Source: Micromonospora cremea
Lineage (GTDB): Bacteria > Actinomycetota > Actinomycetes > Mycobacteriales > Micromonosporaceae
Direction of reading: 5' to 3'
DNA: 64,000 nucleotides
Assembly (NCBI RefSeq): GCF_900143515.1
Contig: NZ_FSQT01000001.1
Span: 434,001-498,000, forward strand
Part shown: positions 1 through 8,468 of the stretch, one piece after another
Numbering within the stretch: the first letter of the stretch is position 1
Layout: every line of letters starts with the position of its first letter
Translations under genes and position numbers: made by a program
The notes under the pieces: generated by a model
The model's database searches: none
Seen by the model: the letters and a program-made list of their open reading frames with translations, nothing else
What the model was told of the DNA's origin: nothing

Positions 1-297
1 TGCGATGGTGGTCCATAGGTAGGTGCGGGCTGGGCGGCGGGCGTAACGGGCGAGAAGCACCGCGAGGATCGTGCCCCAGAACACCGACGTCGCCGTGCCC
101 ATGGCGAACATGCCAATGGTGATAGGCCCGGAGACGGAGGCACCGATGGTGCCCGCCACCATCGGTATCCCCACCGCGCGGGCGGCCAGGCCGTAGAGCT
201 CGGTCGCGACGGCTGCGGCTAGTCCGGCCAGCACGCTGATCAGCCACACCGGCCGGGTGGCGAGGACGTCGGTGGACGGGACCGTCGTGGTACCCAT
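1..297 (-). CDS. DUF6069-like small membrane protein (5' part only)
   Basis: The first 99 codons of a minus-strand gene lie in the window; the 3' end is cut by the window edge. The protein starts MGTTTVPSTDV and has two hydrophobic stretches, one around residues 18-32 (WLISVLAGLAAAVATELYG region) and one around 53-85, separated by a Gly/Pro-rich turn (VGIPMVAGTIGASVSGP), which fits the DUF6069 family of four-helix actinobacterial membrane proteins. The ATG at 297-295 is preceded by AAGGGAG at suitable spacing. Nothing shows its function. It is divergent from the YCII-like gene. The family call is from pattern memory of the N-terminal motif only. Confidence 0.6.
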   Translation of the reverse strand, partial: MGTTTVPSTDVLATRPVWLISVLAGLAAAVATELYGLAARAVGIPMVAGTIGASVSGPITIGMFAMGTATSVFWGTILAVLLARYARRPARTYLWTTIA

Positions 298-391
298 GAT
301 GGTTCTCCCTTGGTCGTGGCTGCCTTCTCCAAATGGACGGAGCGGTGACCCTGGGCTCGACATCGCCGGCACAGAAGAATTTTGGTAGGGA

Positions 392-418
392 TGTCGAGGG
401 TGGCGTGCCGGCTCCGTT
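392..418 (+). promoter_or_regulatory. Candidate ECF42-type promoter
   Basis: TGTCGA (392-397) is followed after 17 bases by CGTT (415-418), about 50 bases before the YCII-like gene. ECF42 sigma factors are known to direct their DGPF partner genes from TGTCGA-type -35 elements. The adjacent gene pair is of exactly that kind, so autoregulation is plausible. The -10 match is weak, so this is an inference. Confidence 0.4.
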
Positions 419-467
419 TGCGAAGTGACAGCGCGCCGGCTGTGGCGCGGACGGAAGGATGAGCCTG

Positions 468-830
468 ATGAAGTACATGCTGCTGATCTATGGCAACCAG
501 GAGAAGTGGAGCTCGATCCCGGCTGAGACCTGGCCCGCGGAAATCGCCAAGCAGGACGCGTTCAACAAGAAATACCAAGGGACCGGCGAACTGCTGGGCG
601 CATACGGCCTGGCCGACGCCGCAGCGGCCCGCCTGGTGCGGCGCACGGACGGTGCCCCGGCGGTCACCGACGGGCCGTACCTGGAGACGAAGGAGTACCT
701 CGCCAGCTTCTACCTGCTGGACTGCGAGAACGAACAGCGGGCGTACGAGATCGCCGCGGACATGCCGTGGGCCGACGTCGAGCCGGTCGAGGTGTGGCCG
801 GTCCTGCACGAGGCGGCCGCCGACCTGTGA
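468..830 (+). CDS. YCII-related (DGPF) protein, partner of ECF42 sigma factor
   Basis: A 120-residue protein of the YCII/DGPF type: it begins MKYMLLIYGNQEKW and carries TDGPYLETKEYL, a variant of the DGPF motif (DGPY here) that names this group. I prefer the ATG at 468 over the one at 459 because GGAAGG (453-458) lies 9 bases before 468 but abuts 459. The stop (828-830) overlaps the GTG start of the ECF sigma gene, so the two are translationally coupled. In the ECF42 group such DGPF proteins are the conserved neighbours and main targets of the sigma factor. Their enzymatic role is unknown; YCII folds resemble ferredoxin-like small enzymes or ligand binders. Confidence 0.88.
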   Translation: MKYMLLIYGNQEKWSSIPAETWPAEIAKQDAFNKKYQGTGELLGAYGLADAAAARLVRRTDGAPAVTDGPYLETKEYLASFYLLDCENEQRAYEIAADMPWADVEPVEVWPVLHEAAADL

Positions 831-2071
831 TTCCTGACCGGGACGTCGAGGACCTGCTGCGCGAGCTGGCGCCGCAGGTCCTCGGCGCGTTGGTTCGCCG
901 GTACGGGCAGTTCGACACCTGCGAGGACGCGACGCAGGAGGCGCTTCTTCGGGCCGCGACGCGGTGGCCCGCCGAGGGCCCTCCGGACAACCCCCGCGGG
1001 TGGCTGGTCACCGTCGCGTCCCACCGGTTGCTCGACGAGGTCCGCAGCGACCAGGCCCGGCGGCGGCGCGAAGACGCGATCATCGCCGCCACCCCGCAGT
1101 CGGAGCTGCTGGGCCGGCCCGCGGACGCCGAGCCGGGCGCCGACCGCGACGACTCCCTGACCCTGCTGTTCCTGTGCTGCCACCCGGCGCTGTCGCCGCC
1201 CAGCCAGATTGCGCTGACCCTGCGCGCGGTCGGCGGCCTCACCACCGCGCAGGTCGCTGCCGCGTTCCTGGTCCCGCAGGCGACCATGGCGCAACGCATC
1301 AGCAGAGCAAAACAAAGCATCAGAACCAGCGGTACGACGTTCGTGATGCCGAAGGGCCCGGAGCGCGCCGAGCGGCTGCGCGCCGTGCTGCACGTTCTGT
1401 ACCTGCTCTTCAACGAGGGCTACACCGCCACTACCGGCCCGGACCTCACCGCGCCTCAGCTGTCCAACGAGGCGATCCGGCTCACCACCTGGTTGCGACG
1501 GCTGCTCCCCGACGACGGCGAGGTGAGCGGGCTGCTGGCCCTGATGCTGCTCACTGAGGCGCGCCGACCCGCCCGTACAACACCGGACGGTGCGTTGGTG
1601 CCGCTTGCCGAGCAGGACCGCAGCAACTGGGACCGGAAGCTCATCGCCAATGGGGTCGCACTCGTCACCGAGACGCTGGCCCGGGGCCCGGTCGGCCCGT
1701 ACCAGGTGCAGGCGGCCATCGCCGCGGTCCACGACGAGGCCGAGCACATGGAATCGACCGACTGGCCGCAGATCCTCGCCCTGTACGAACTGTTAGAGCA
1801 GCTCGCGCCGGGGCCGATGGTCACGCTCAACCGTGCGGTCGCCGTCGCCATGGTGCACGGCCCGTCAGCAGGGCTGGTTCTGCTGGCAGCGCTGGAATCC
1901 GACCAGCGGATGGCACGCCACCACCGCCTCCTCGCGACCCGCGCCCACCTGCGCGAACTGGCAGGCGAGCACACCACAGCCGCGGCCGAATACCGCGAGG
2001 CCGCGCGACGCGCCACCAGCCTGCCCGAGCGCCGCCATCTCACCGCTTGCGCCATGCGACTCGGATCATGA
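827..2071 (+). CDS. ECF sigma factor, ECF42 group, with long TPR-like C-terminal domain
   Basis: A 414-residue sigma factor. Region 2 comes first (LLRELAPQVLGALVRRYG... CEDATQEALLRAATRWP), then region 4 (LTLRAVGGLTTAQVAAAFLV... MAQRISRAKQSI), then a helical C-terminal extension of about 200 residues ending in repeat-like helices (HRLLATRAHLRELAGEHTTAAAEYREAARR). A long TPR-type extension and a coupled DGPF gene are the hallmarks of ECF42; no anti-sigma gene is nearby, as expected for this group. The GTG at 827 forms a GTGA overlap with the upstream stop. An in-frame start at 767 would add 20 residues inside the upstream gene and is unlikely. Function is transcription of a small regulon including the upstream gene. 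Confidence 0.92.
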   Translation: MIPDRDVEDLLRELAPQVLGALVRRYGQFDTCEDATQEALLRAATRWPAEGPPDNPRGWLVTVASHRLLDEVRSDQARRRREDAIIAATPQSELLGRPADAEPGADRDDSLTLLFLCCHPALSPPSQIALTLRAVGGLTTAQVAAAFLVPQATMAQRISRAKQSIRTSGTTFVMPKGPERAERLRAVLHVLYLLFNEGYTATTGPDLTAPQLSNEAIRLTTWLRRLLPDDGEVSGLLALMLLTEARRPARTTPDGALVPLAEQDRSNWDRKLIANGVALVTETLARGPVGPYQVQAAIAAVHDEAEHMESTDWPQILALYELLEQLAPGPMVTLNRAVAVAMVHGPSAGLVLLAALESDQRMARHHRLLATRAHLRELAGEHTTAAAEYREAARRATSLPERRHLTACAMRLGS

Positions 2072-2466
2072 GGGCGTCCCACCACTCAAGTTGATGAACC
2101 GGGGCCGCCCAACCTTGGCCGATAGTCTGCCGTGAAATTGCGGAACTCGATCTGCTTAAGAACATGCGCTCATCAGCCGCAGACCGAGCGGTTGAGGTGC
2201 GCGGCTGGATCACCGGGCGTCGCCGCCTCGTACGGCGTCTGGCCGCCACCGTGGATGGCGCTGGCGATTGTCAGAGGCCCGTGGTCGTGGACGACGCTCG
2301 CCGCAACCGGCACGTGCACGAGGAGTCCGACATGCCGGCCCGACGTCGAGACCGTCGTGAGCATCGAGGCCCTGCCCCGACGGTACGCCGAGCGACCGGC
2401 AGCCCGGCGAGTCGGGCGGTCCAACAGGCAGAGGCTGCGGCCACGGCGCAGCGATAGCCTGCCGTC
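2072..2466. other. Non-coding gap of about 395 bases
   Basis: No reading frame here has a convincing start with a ribosome binding site or a recognisable domain. Open frames exist on both strands only because the DNA is GC-rich. I see no hairpin with a T-run directly after the sigma factor gene. Confidence 0.5.
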
Positions 2467-3075
2467 ATGGCGAGTGCCGAACTGGATGAGTTGATCGTCG
2501 CGGACGCCGACGCGCTGCGCGTGGTTGTTGGCCAACCACGCCACGTCGCCCGGCTCGCCCTGAGCAGGAAGGGCGGCACAGTCACGACGCTGACCTGGCA
2601 GCAGGCGGTCGACGAGGCCCTGTGTTTCGGCTGGATCGACGGGCAGGCCCGTAAACGGGATCAGGAAACCTCCTGGATCCGGTTCACCCCGCGCAGGCCC
2701 CGCAGTTCCTGGTCACAACGCAACGTCGCCCACGCGGCCCGGCTGGGGGCGCAGGGACGAATGCTGCCCCCAGGCCGCGTCGCGGTAGAAGCCGCGAAGG
2801 CGGACGGGCGGTGGGCGGCCGCCTACGCCCCGCCGTCGGAGGCCGAGGTGCCGGCCGACCTCCTCGCCGCCATCGCTGCCGACCCCGCCCAGGCCATGTT
2901 CGACGTACTCACCAAAACCAACCGGTTCGCTCTCATCCACCGCGTCAACGCCGTCAAACGGGCGCAGACCCGCGAGCGGAAGATCGGCGAGTTCGTTGCC
3001 ATGCTGGCCCGTCACGAGACGATTTGCCCGCAGACGGCCAAGCCTCCGAACTGGCCGCAATCGGCATCTTCATGA
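2467..3075 (+). CDS. YdeI/OmpD-associated family protein with a compensated frameshift
   Basis: 202 residues. The middle matches the YdeI/OmpD-associated family very well: EALCFGWIDGQARKRD, RFTPRRPRSSWSQRNV, AAKADGRWAAAY and FVAMLARHETI. However, bases 2522-2554 encode the family's conserved N-terminal motif WLLANHATSPG in the +1 frame, whereas the open frame reads VVVGQPRHVARL there. The frame is lost just after DALR and regained just before LALSRKG, so two indels compensate. The family is linked to resistance to cationic peptides and has a YdeI DUF1801-like fold. The protein may be partly disabled, or the sequence may contain errors. The downstream gene is convergent. Confidence 0.8.
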   Translation: MASAELDELIVADADALRVVVGQPRHVARLALSRKGGTVTTLTWQQAVDEALCFGWIDGQARKRDQETSWIRFTPRRPRSSWSQRNVAHAARLGAQGRMLPPGRVAVEAAKADGRWAAAYAPPSEAEVPADLLAAIAADPAQAMFDVLTKTNRFALIHRVNAVKRAQTRERKIGEFVAMLARHETICPQTAKPPNWPQSASS

Positions 3076-3085
3076 TCATGTGCAC

Positions 3086-3457
3086 TCATCTGCCGCCGAG
3101 CGGGCGCGCTGGCTTCTCCTCCTCCTCGCTAAACGGCTCGTCGCTCCACCGCCACCACGCCTCGTTACCATCGATGTGAAGTAGGAACTCAGGAACCTCC
3201 TGGCCCGCCGGGTACCTAAGCGTCACGGCGTTCCGAACTGCCTCGTACGCGCGCTCCCAGGACTCCACGTCCTCATCGACACCATCGAGCAGCCGCAGCT
3301 CCTCGGCGAAGAGCGTCCGGACCTCCGCGAGCCCTTCCCTCGGGTCGACACGAGCGTTCAGCCACGGGAAGTCGCCACCGGTCACCACGAGACCAGCAAG
3401 TACCCGGCCGTCGTCGCGCCGGTGCAGCGTCCAAGTGCCGCCGTGATGATCGCTCAC
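3086..3457 (-). CDS. Hypothetical acidic protein, 123 residues
   Basis: A small minus-strand gene with a GTG start at 3457. The protein has a regular globular composition: HRRDDGRVLAGLVVTGGDFPWLNARVDP, then a helical acidic middle (LFAEELRLLDGVDEDVESWE), then a Trp-rich end (GNEAWWRWSDEPFSEEEE). It has no signal peptide, membrane segment or recognised domain. The composition and codon pattern (G/C in third positions) support a real gene. It is convergent with the YdeI-like gene, with only 10 bases between their stops. I cannot assign a function. Confidence 0.6.
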   Translation of the reverse strand: MSDHHGGTWTLHRRDDGRVLAGLVVTGGDFPWLNARVDPREGLAEVRTLFAEELRLLDGVDEDVESWERAYEAVRNAVTLRYPAGQEVPEFLLHIDGNEAWWRWSDEPFSEEEEKPARPLGGR

Positions 3458-3612
3458 GATGACGACCCTAGCGACTGCAGAGGATTCCCTGCTGACCCGT
3501 GCCCGGCTTCGGCTTCGCCACTGGTCGCACCTCGGCCATGATCAGATGCACGCTTCTGCCGCGTTCCGCTCGCCCGTACGGAAGGTCATTCCGCTGCGCC
3601 CCGGCCGCGGCA

Positions 3613-3747
3613 CTCAAGTCGGGCGCGGACGTCTCGGTCACCGTGCGCTTGGACGCCAAGGTCAAGACCGCGATCTCCTCGATCCCGAAGGACGCCTGGA
3701 CCACGATCGAGTACACCGACGCCGACTACGACGAACAGACCAGTCGT
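3613..3747 (+). pseudogene. IS1380-family transposase remnant
   Basis: About 45 codons read LKSGADVSVTVRLDAK, AISSIPKDAWTTIEYT and DADYDEQTSR, which matches the internal region of IS1380-type transposases (typically FSVTVRMDPAV...AWTTIEYTDAVYDE). Neither the N-terminal part nor the catalytic C-terminal part follows. It ends just before the promoter of the carboxymuconolactone decarboxylase-like gene, so an old insertion event happened directly upstream of that operon. Confidence 0.75.
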
Positions 3748-3760
3748 TTCTCCCGCTCGC

Positions 3761-3787
3761 TGTCACATCCGCGGCCCGGCCGGTGTC
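3761..3787 (+). promoter_or_regulatory. ECF41-type promoter
   Basis: TGTCACA (3761-3767), exactly 16 bases, then TGTC (3784-3787). The published ECF41 promoter signature is TGTCACA with CGTC at this spacing, and its main conserved target is the carboxymuconolactone decarboxylase-like neighbour gene. Here the site lies 57 bases upstream of just such a gene (start 3844), which is followed by an ECF41 sigma gene. The only deviation is T for C in the first base of the -10 element. Confidence 0.8.
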
Positions 3788-3843
3788 TCCATGGCATGAC
3801 GACCTATCACCCCGTCGACACAGCCACCGACACAGGAGGAGAC

Positions 3844-4434
3844 ATGGAGCACACGACCCGCATCCCCCCGGCCGAGATCACCGGCGTCAAGGGAGCCCTG
3901 ATCAAGCGGATGATCGAGAAGAAACTGGGCAAGGTGCCGACGGCGGTGGGCGTCTACTGGCACAACCCCAAGGTGCTGTTCGCCAGCTTCGGCCTCGGCG
4001 GCAAGCTGCAGAAGTGGGACGCCTGCGACGAGGGCCTGAAGTCGTTCGCCCACATGGCGGTCGCGTCGCTAGTCGGCTGCACGTGGTGCCTGGACTTCAA
4101 CTACTTCGAGACCCGCAACAAGGGGCTCGACGTGGAGAAGGCGCGCGAGATCCCGCGGTGGCGGGAGGTGGACGTCTTCACTCCGCTGGAGCGGGACGTC
4201 CTGGAGTACGCCGAGGCGATGAGCCAGACACCGCCGACCGTGACCGACGAGCTGGTGGACCGGCTGCACGCCGAGCTGGGACCTTCCGCCGTGGTCGAGC
4301 TCACCTCGGTGATCGCATTCGCGAACATGAGCACGCGTGGCAACGTGGCGCTCGGCATCGAGTCCGACGGCTTCGCCGCCACGTGCGGCTTAAAGCCGCT
4401 GGCCGAGCGACCGGGAGTAGCGTCCGCGTCATGA
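3844..4434 (+). CDS. Carboxymuconolactone decarboxylase/AhpD-like protein (ECF41 partner)
   Basis: 196 residues. The ATG at 3844 follows AGGAGGA closely. The protein has the AhpD-like redox motif VGCTWCLDFN (CxxC at residues 79-82) within the helical core of the carboxymuconolactone decarboxylase-like family, then HAELGPSAVVELTSVIAFANM with the family's later helices. Many such proteins are peroxidase-like alkylhydroperoxidases. The gene is the typical neighbour of ECF41 sigma factors and overlaps the sigma gene by ATGA (4431-4434). It is preceded by a TGTCACA-type promoter and is probably the direct target of that sigma factor. The upstream in-frame extension to 3499 is transposon debris, not part of the protein. 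Confidence 0.9.
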   Translation: MEHTTRIPPAEITGVKGALIKRMIEKKLGKVPTAVGVYWHNPKVLFASFGLGGKLQKWDACDEGLKSFAHMAVASLVGCTWCLDFNYFETRNKGLDVEKAREIPRWREVDVFTPLERDVLEYAEAMSQTPPTVTDELVDRLHAELGPSAVVELTSVIAFANMSTRGNVALGIESDGFAATCGLKPLAERPGVASAS

Positions 4435-5309
4435 GCGAGGATCCCTTCGTCGCCCACCGCAGCCTGCTGTTCACCGTCGCCTACGAGATGCTCGGCTCGG
4501 TCGCCGACGCCGAGGACGTGGTGCAGGAGACCTGGATGCGGTGGGCAGCCTTGGTCGATGCCGAGCGCTGCGAGGTCCGGGACCCTCGGGCGTACCTCGT
4601 GCGGATCGTGACCCGGCTCTGCCTCAACCGGCTGCGCACGCTCGCGCGGCAGCGCGAGGAGTACGTGGGCGAGTGGCTGCCCGAGCCCGTGCTGACCAGC
4701 CCGGACGTCGCCGAGGACGTCGAGCTTGCGGAGAGCGTGTCGATCGCCATGCTGGCGGTACTCGAGACGCTGCTGCCGACGGAGCGCGCGGTCTTCGTGC
4801 TCCGCGAGGTCTTCGACGTGCCGTACGACGAGATCGCCGAGGCGCTGGACAAGTCGCCGGCGGCGGTGCGCCAGATCGCGACGCGGGCCCGCAAGCACGT
4901 GGCGGCGCGCCGGCCGCGGATGTCGGTGAGCCGCACCGAGCAGGAGCAGGTGGTCGAGCGGTTCCTCGCCGCGCTGACCACCGGCGACGTGCCCGGACTG
5001 CTCGAGGTGCTGGCTCCCGACGTGCTCGTCGTGGGCGACGGCGGCGGCCTGGCCCCGACAATCCCGAAGCCGGTCCGCGGGGCCGCGAAGCTCGCCCCGG
5101 TGATGGCCCGCTTCGCCGAGGTCGCGCCCGGCGCCGGGGCTTTCATCGTCGACCTCAACGGCGGCATCGCGGCGCGCATCGACCCCGGCGGCGAGAACGA
5201 CACGGCCGTGTCGTTCGTCATCGAGGACGGCCGGATCACCCAGATCTACGCGATCCGCAACCCGCACAAGCTCGAGCGGCTGGGCGAGGTGGCCGAGCTT
5301 CGACGGTGA
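4431..5309 (+). CDS. sigJ: ECF41 sigma factor (SigJ-type) with fused SnoaL-like regulatory domain
   Basis: 292 residues. Sigma region 2 (FTVAYEMLGSVADAEDVVQETWMRW), region 4 (LLPTERAVFVLREVFDVPYDEIAEAL) and a C-terminal SnoaL/NTF2-like domain are present. The ECF41 signature motifs are visible: WLPEP in the linker, DGGG (as DGGGL) and NPDKL (as NPHKL) in the C-terminal domain. In this group the fused domain replaces an anti-sigma factor. The start overlaps the upstream stop by 4 bases. Control is probably autoregulatory through the TGTCACA promoter at 3761. The inducing signal is unknown. Confidence 0.93.
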   Translation: MSEDPFVAHRSLLFTVAYEMLGSVADAEDVVQETWMRWAALVDAERCEVRDPRAYLVRIVTRLCLNRLRTLARQREEYVGEWLPEPVLTSPDVAEDVELAESVSIAMLAVLETLLPTERAVFVLREVFDVPYDEIAEALDKSPAAVRQIATRARKHVAARRPRMSVSRTEQEQVVERFLAALTTGDVPGLLEVLAPDVLVVGDGGGLAPTIPKPVRGAAKLAPVMARFAEVAPGAGAFIVDLNGGIAARIDPGGENDTAVSFVIEDGRITQIYAIRNPHKLERLGEVAELRR

Positions 5310-5625
5310 GTCCGGGCTTACGCATCCTCGCATCTGCCGCGATCCGCGCGCTGCGGAGCGTGATCGCCCAGCAGCTGCCCTCGGAGTGTCCGGACATGCC
5401 GATGATGCCTTGTCCGCGCCTGAGGGGTGATGGGCGCCTTGATGCCTTGGGGTGTAGCAGTCGGTAGCGGGAACCCGGGCATCTCGCCTTACGGAGGTGG
5501 AACGTCTCGTCGCGCTAAGCAGCAATCACAAAAGATCTGACCGGATGTCCAGCGGGCTCTGTGACGGCTCCTCTCCTGTCAGCGCCACGTGGTTGGATGC
5601 AGGCCGGTGATCAGGAGAGGGAATC
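5310..5625. other. Gap of about 315 bases, no gene seen
   Basis: No frame has a supported start and no known RNA or repeat is evident. A weak ribosome binding site (GGAGAGG) belongs to the next gene at 5626. Confidence 0.45.
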
Positions 5626-6633
5626 ATGACGCGCACCACCCCACCGCGTCCGTTGGATGTGGTCTCGTTGTTTCCGGAACTGGCAGCGAGGGCCAGGACC
5701 GCCACCCGCCTTCATCCCCGCCCAGGAGACCCGACCGTGCATGACAGCTCGGTGGGTGGGCCTTTGCTGTGGCCGGTAGGCGAGGCCTGGCCGACATGCA
5801 GCGACGAGCACGAGCCGTACGAGTTGACGACGCTGGAGGACGTCCGCACGCGTCGACGCATCCTCGCCGCGGCGTGGCAACGGCCCAGGCCGCCGGGAAC
5901 GAATCTGCTCACTCCCGATGAGAAGGTGGTCGTAGACCGCGTAGCTGCCGGTTACGACCCGGCGCTGCTGCCGGGGGAGCCGCTGCCGCTCATCCCGCTG
6001 GCGCAGCTCTACGCCCGGGACGTCCCTGATCTGCCCTGTCCCGATGGCACGGACATGCTTCAGGTGCTGTGGTGCCCGTTCGACGAAATCATGGATGCGC
6101 GGTCGGCGGTGCACCTACGGTGGCGGCGGTCCACAAGCGTGCGGAACCTGCTGATGCACCCGCCCGAGCCGGCCTTCGTCGGCTAGGGCTATTACGTGCC
6201 GGAACCTTGCGTTCTGCACCCAGAGCAGGTCATCGAGTACCCGGCTTATCACGAGCTGGATGACAAGCTGGCGGAACGCATCATTTCCCGAGAAAGGGAG
6301 CTTCTCCAGTCACCGGACGAGAAGCAACCGGGTTACAGGGGCGATCTGTCAATCGCTCCCGGTTGGAAGGTCGGTGGCTGGTCCGCCTTCTTTACCTTCC
6401 GGAGCCCGGCGGGCCCTGATGAGCTCCGGTGCTGCGGCGCTCCGCTGGAACCCCTTCTCACCATCCCCAGCGACGAATGGGACGGCGACAGCCGCAGCTG
6501 GCGTCCCATCACTGAGGAGGACGAGTCGGTCGACCACACCCCGACCCAGGTGGAAATTGGTCGTGGCTACACACTCCAGGTCTACCGTTGCACCGCCTCG
6601 CAGGAGCACCCACCGGTCACCATCATGCAGTAA
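5626..6633 (+). pseudogene. Conserved actinobacterial protein split by an in-frame TAG
   Basis: Two open stretches in the same frame, 5626-6183 and 6187-6633, are separated only by TAG (6184-6186). The first half ends WRRSTSVRNLLMHPPEPAFVG and the second continues GYYVPEPCVLHPEQVIEYP without a break in sense, ending with a CGAPLEPLLTIPSDEW segment. The join looks like one continuous YwqG/DUF1963-like protein of about 335 residues that recognises its own family pattern (WCPFDE, YVPEPC.LHPE). Either a nonsense mutation has killed it, or the two halves are made separately from a GTG at 6196. The start at 5626 follows GGAGAGGGAATC. Function unknown. Confidence 0.7.
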
Positions 6634-6714
6634 CTGAGTCGATGAACTCTCATGCCGCGATCCGCGCGGTCATGCCGATGACACGCCGTCTTGCCTCTGT
6701 GAAAAGGTGAGGAT

Positions 6715-7239
6715 GTGGCTTCCCCGCTGATCCGTTCGGCAAGACAGTCGGAGCTCGATGACTTGGCCCTGCTTGAGGTCCAGGCTGGCGAGCTCTTCCG
6801 CTCGGTTGGCATGTCAGAGGTGGCCGACCATGTCCCCGATCAGCAGGCCCTGAGTCGAAGTCAGCAGCAAGGGCTGATCTGGGTTGCCGAGGAAGACGGG
6901 AAGATTGCCGGCTACATCGTGGCAAGGGTGCTGGACGGTAATGCCCACATAGAGCAGGTATCGGTAGCTCCCACTCACGCTCGGCGGGGCATCGGCCGCC
7001 GGCTCATATCGCACCTCGAGACATGGGGCAGGCGCAACGATCGGCCAGCGACGACCCTGACGACATTTCGCGACGTGCCCTGGAACGGCCCCTACTACCG
7101 GACACTTGGGTACCGAGAGCTACTCGGCGCGGAGATCGGACGCGAGCTGGCAGCCGCGATGCAACACGAAGCGTCGCTGCCCGGAATAGATGCTTCCCGT
7201 CGCTGCGCGATGATCAAGTGCAACGGCGACGTTTCTTGA
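6715..7239 (+). CDS. GNAT family N-acetyltransferase
   Basis: 174 residues. The GTG start at 6715 lies 7 bases after AAAGG (6703-6707); an ATG at 6713 is out of frame. Acetyl-CoA binding motif A is visible as IEQVSVAPTHARRGIGRRLI, with RRGIGR as the pyrophosphate loop, and motif B as PWNGPYYRTLGY. The substrate cannot be told. It is a single-gene unit with no partner nearby. Confidence 0.85.
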   Translation: MASPLIRSARQSELDDLALLEVQAGELFRSVGMSEVADHVPDQQALSRSQQQGLIWVAEEDGKIAGYIVARVLDGNAHIEQVSVAPTHARRGIGRRLISHLETWGRRNDRPATTLTTFRDVPWNGPYYRTLGYRELLGAEIGRELAAAMQHEASLPGIDASRRCAMIKCNGDVS

Positions 7240-7808
7240 CGTGCGTCGTCAGGTGCCGCCGGTGGTCGCCCTCCCCGCGTCATCCTCAACTGCCGCCGAT
7301 CGTGCGCGTCGGCGTCGGAGCGCCCCGTCACGGCTAGGTAGCCGCCGAAGGTGGTTCGTCCGAGTGCGAGGACGTCCGGTCGTGCCGATGGGCGGGTGTC
7401 GGGTGATTGATCGAACTGCACCCTCCGACGTCTCAGTAGTTGGTGTCTGGCGGGCCGATTTTTGGAGCTCCAGGGCCGCTGTGGGGTGCCTAGACTTCCA
7501 AGTTTCGGAATGGGCCCCGGGCTTGCCCTTGGGTGCCGCTGACCAAGCACAAACGTACGTGATCATGGAAGTGGGCGGTCGGTGGGCCGTGATCACGTGA
7601 GTTCTGTGCGGCTGGGCACTCTTTTATGGGATTCATGGAGTGTGCATGGGCAGGCGGCGTGATCACGTGGAGTTGTTGCTCGCGGAGTCAGTCGCGCGTA
7701 CGTCATCGGCCTCGTCGCCGAGTTGGAGATCCTTCTGCCGTGGAGAAAGCTCGGATGCGCGCTGCCCCGGCGGCGCTGGTCGCCGCGGTTGAGGAGTCAC
7801 CGGCGTAC
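7240..7808. other. Long gap of about 570 bases with repeated GTGATCACG sites
   Basis: No supported gene. The GTGATCACG palindrome occurs at about 7589 and 7661, with a variant CGTGATCATG at 7558. Short coding-like pieces can be read (LALGRTTFGG on the minus strand; HVELLLAES on the plus strand), but none extends into a recognisable protein. Probably decayed sequence plus the terminator region of the response regulator gene. Confidence 0.4.
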
Positions 7809-8468
7809 TCAGTCGCCGCCGATCTGGCCCGCGCCGTTGAGGTAGGTGAGAACGGCGAGGACGCGGCGGTGGCCGCTGTCGGTGGCGGCGAGGCCGAGCT
7901 TGTTGAAGATGTTGCCGATGTGCTTGTGCACGGCGTTGTCGGTGATGAAAAGCCGGTCAGCGATGGTGTTGTTGTCGTGTCCCTGTGCCATCAGCGCGAG
8001 TACCTCGCGTTCGCGAGGGGTGAGGACGGCGATCGGGTGGCCGCGGTTGGCGAGGAGTTGGGCGATGACTTCGGTGTCCATGGCGGTGCCACCGGCGGCC
8101 ACTCGGCGCAGCGCGTCGACGAACTCATCCACCCGGCTGACGCGATCCTTGAGGAGGTAGCCGACGCCGCCGCCGGTGGTGGAGAGGAGTTCGGCGGCGT
8201 ACTGCTGCTCGACGTACTGCGACAGCACCAACACCGGCAGGCCAGGGTGCTCTCGACGGGCCTGCAGGGCGGCTCGGATGCCCTCGTCGCGAAATGACGG
8301 CGGCAGCCGGACGTCGACGATGGTGACGTCGGGCCGATGGTCCCGCACGGCGGTGAGGAAGCCCGTCGCGTCGCCCGCGATGGCGGCGATGTCGAACCCC
8401 ACGCTGTTGAGCAGCAGTTCCAGTCCGGTGGCCAGCAGCACGTTGTCTTCGGCGATTACAACCCGCAC
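7809..8468 (-). CDS. NarL/LuxR-type response regulator
   Basis: 219 residues. The receiver domain has the acidic pocket AEDN (residues 6-9), the phosphoacceptor Asp52 in TIVDVRLPP and the Lys in YLLKDR. The C-terminal LuxR-type HTH reads LTPREREVLALMAQGHDNNTIADRL...AVHKHIGNIFNKL. The gene follows the histidine kinase gene with a 13-base overlap and is made from the same transcript. It very probably controls the divergent ABC transporter, whose upstream region carries a dyad (9748-9768). Such kinase/regulator/ABC sets usually answer to antimicrobial peptides or envelope stress. Confidence 0.93.
   Translation of the reverse strand: MRVVIAEDNVLLATGLELLLNSVGFDIAAIAGDATGFLTAVRDHRPDVTIVDVRLPPSFRDEGIRAALQARREHPGLPVLVLSQYVEQQYAAELLSTTGGGVGYLLKDRVSRVDEFVDALRRVAAGGTAMDTEVIAQLLANRGHPIAVLTPREREVLALMAQGHDNNTIADRLFITDNAVHKHIGNIFNKLGLAATDSGHRRVLAVLTYLNGAGQIGGD

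Noticed and set aside
240..809. Long minus-strand frame opposite the YCII-like gene
   Set aside because: It covers the divergent promoter and the antisense of a well-supported gene; composition is Arg/Pro-rich and no motif is seen.
2132..2544. Several overlapping frames on both strands between the ECF42 gene and the YdeI-like gene
   Set aside because: No ribosome binding site, no family likeness, and typical of GC-rich non-coding DNA.
7626..8297. Plus-strand frame opposite the response regulator gene
   Set aside because: It is the antisense of a clear receiver-HTH protein; Val/Gly-rich shadow translation.
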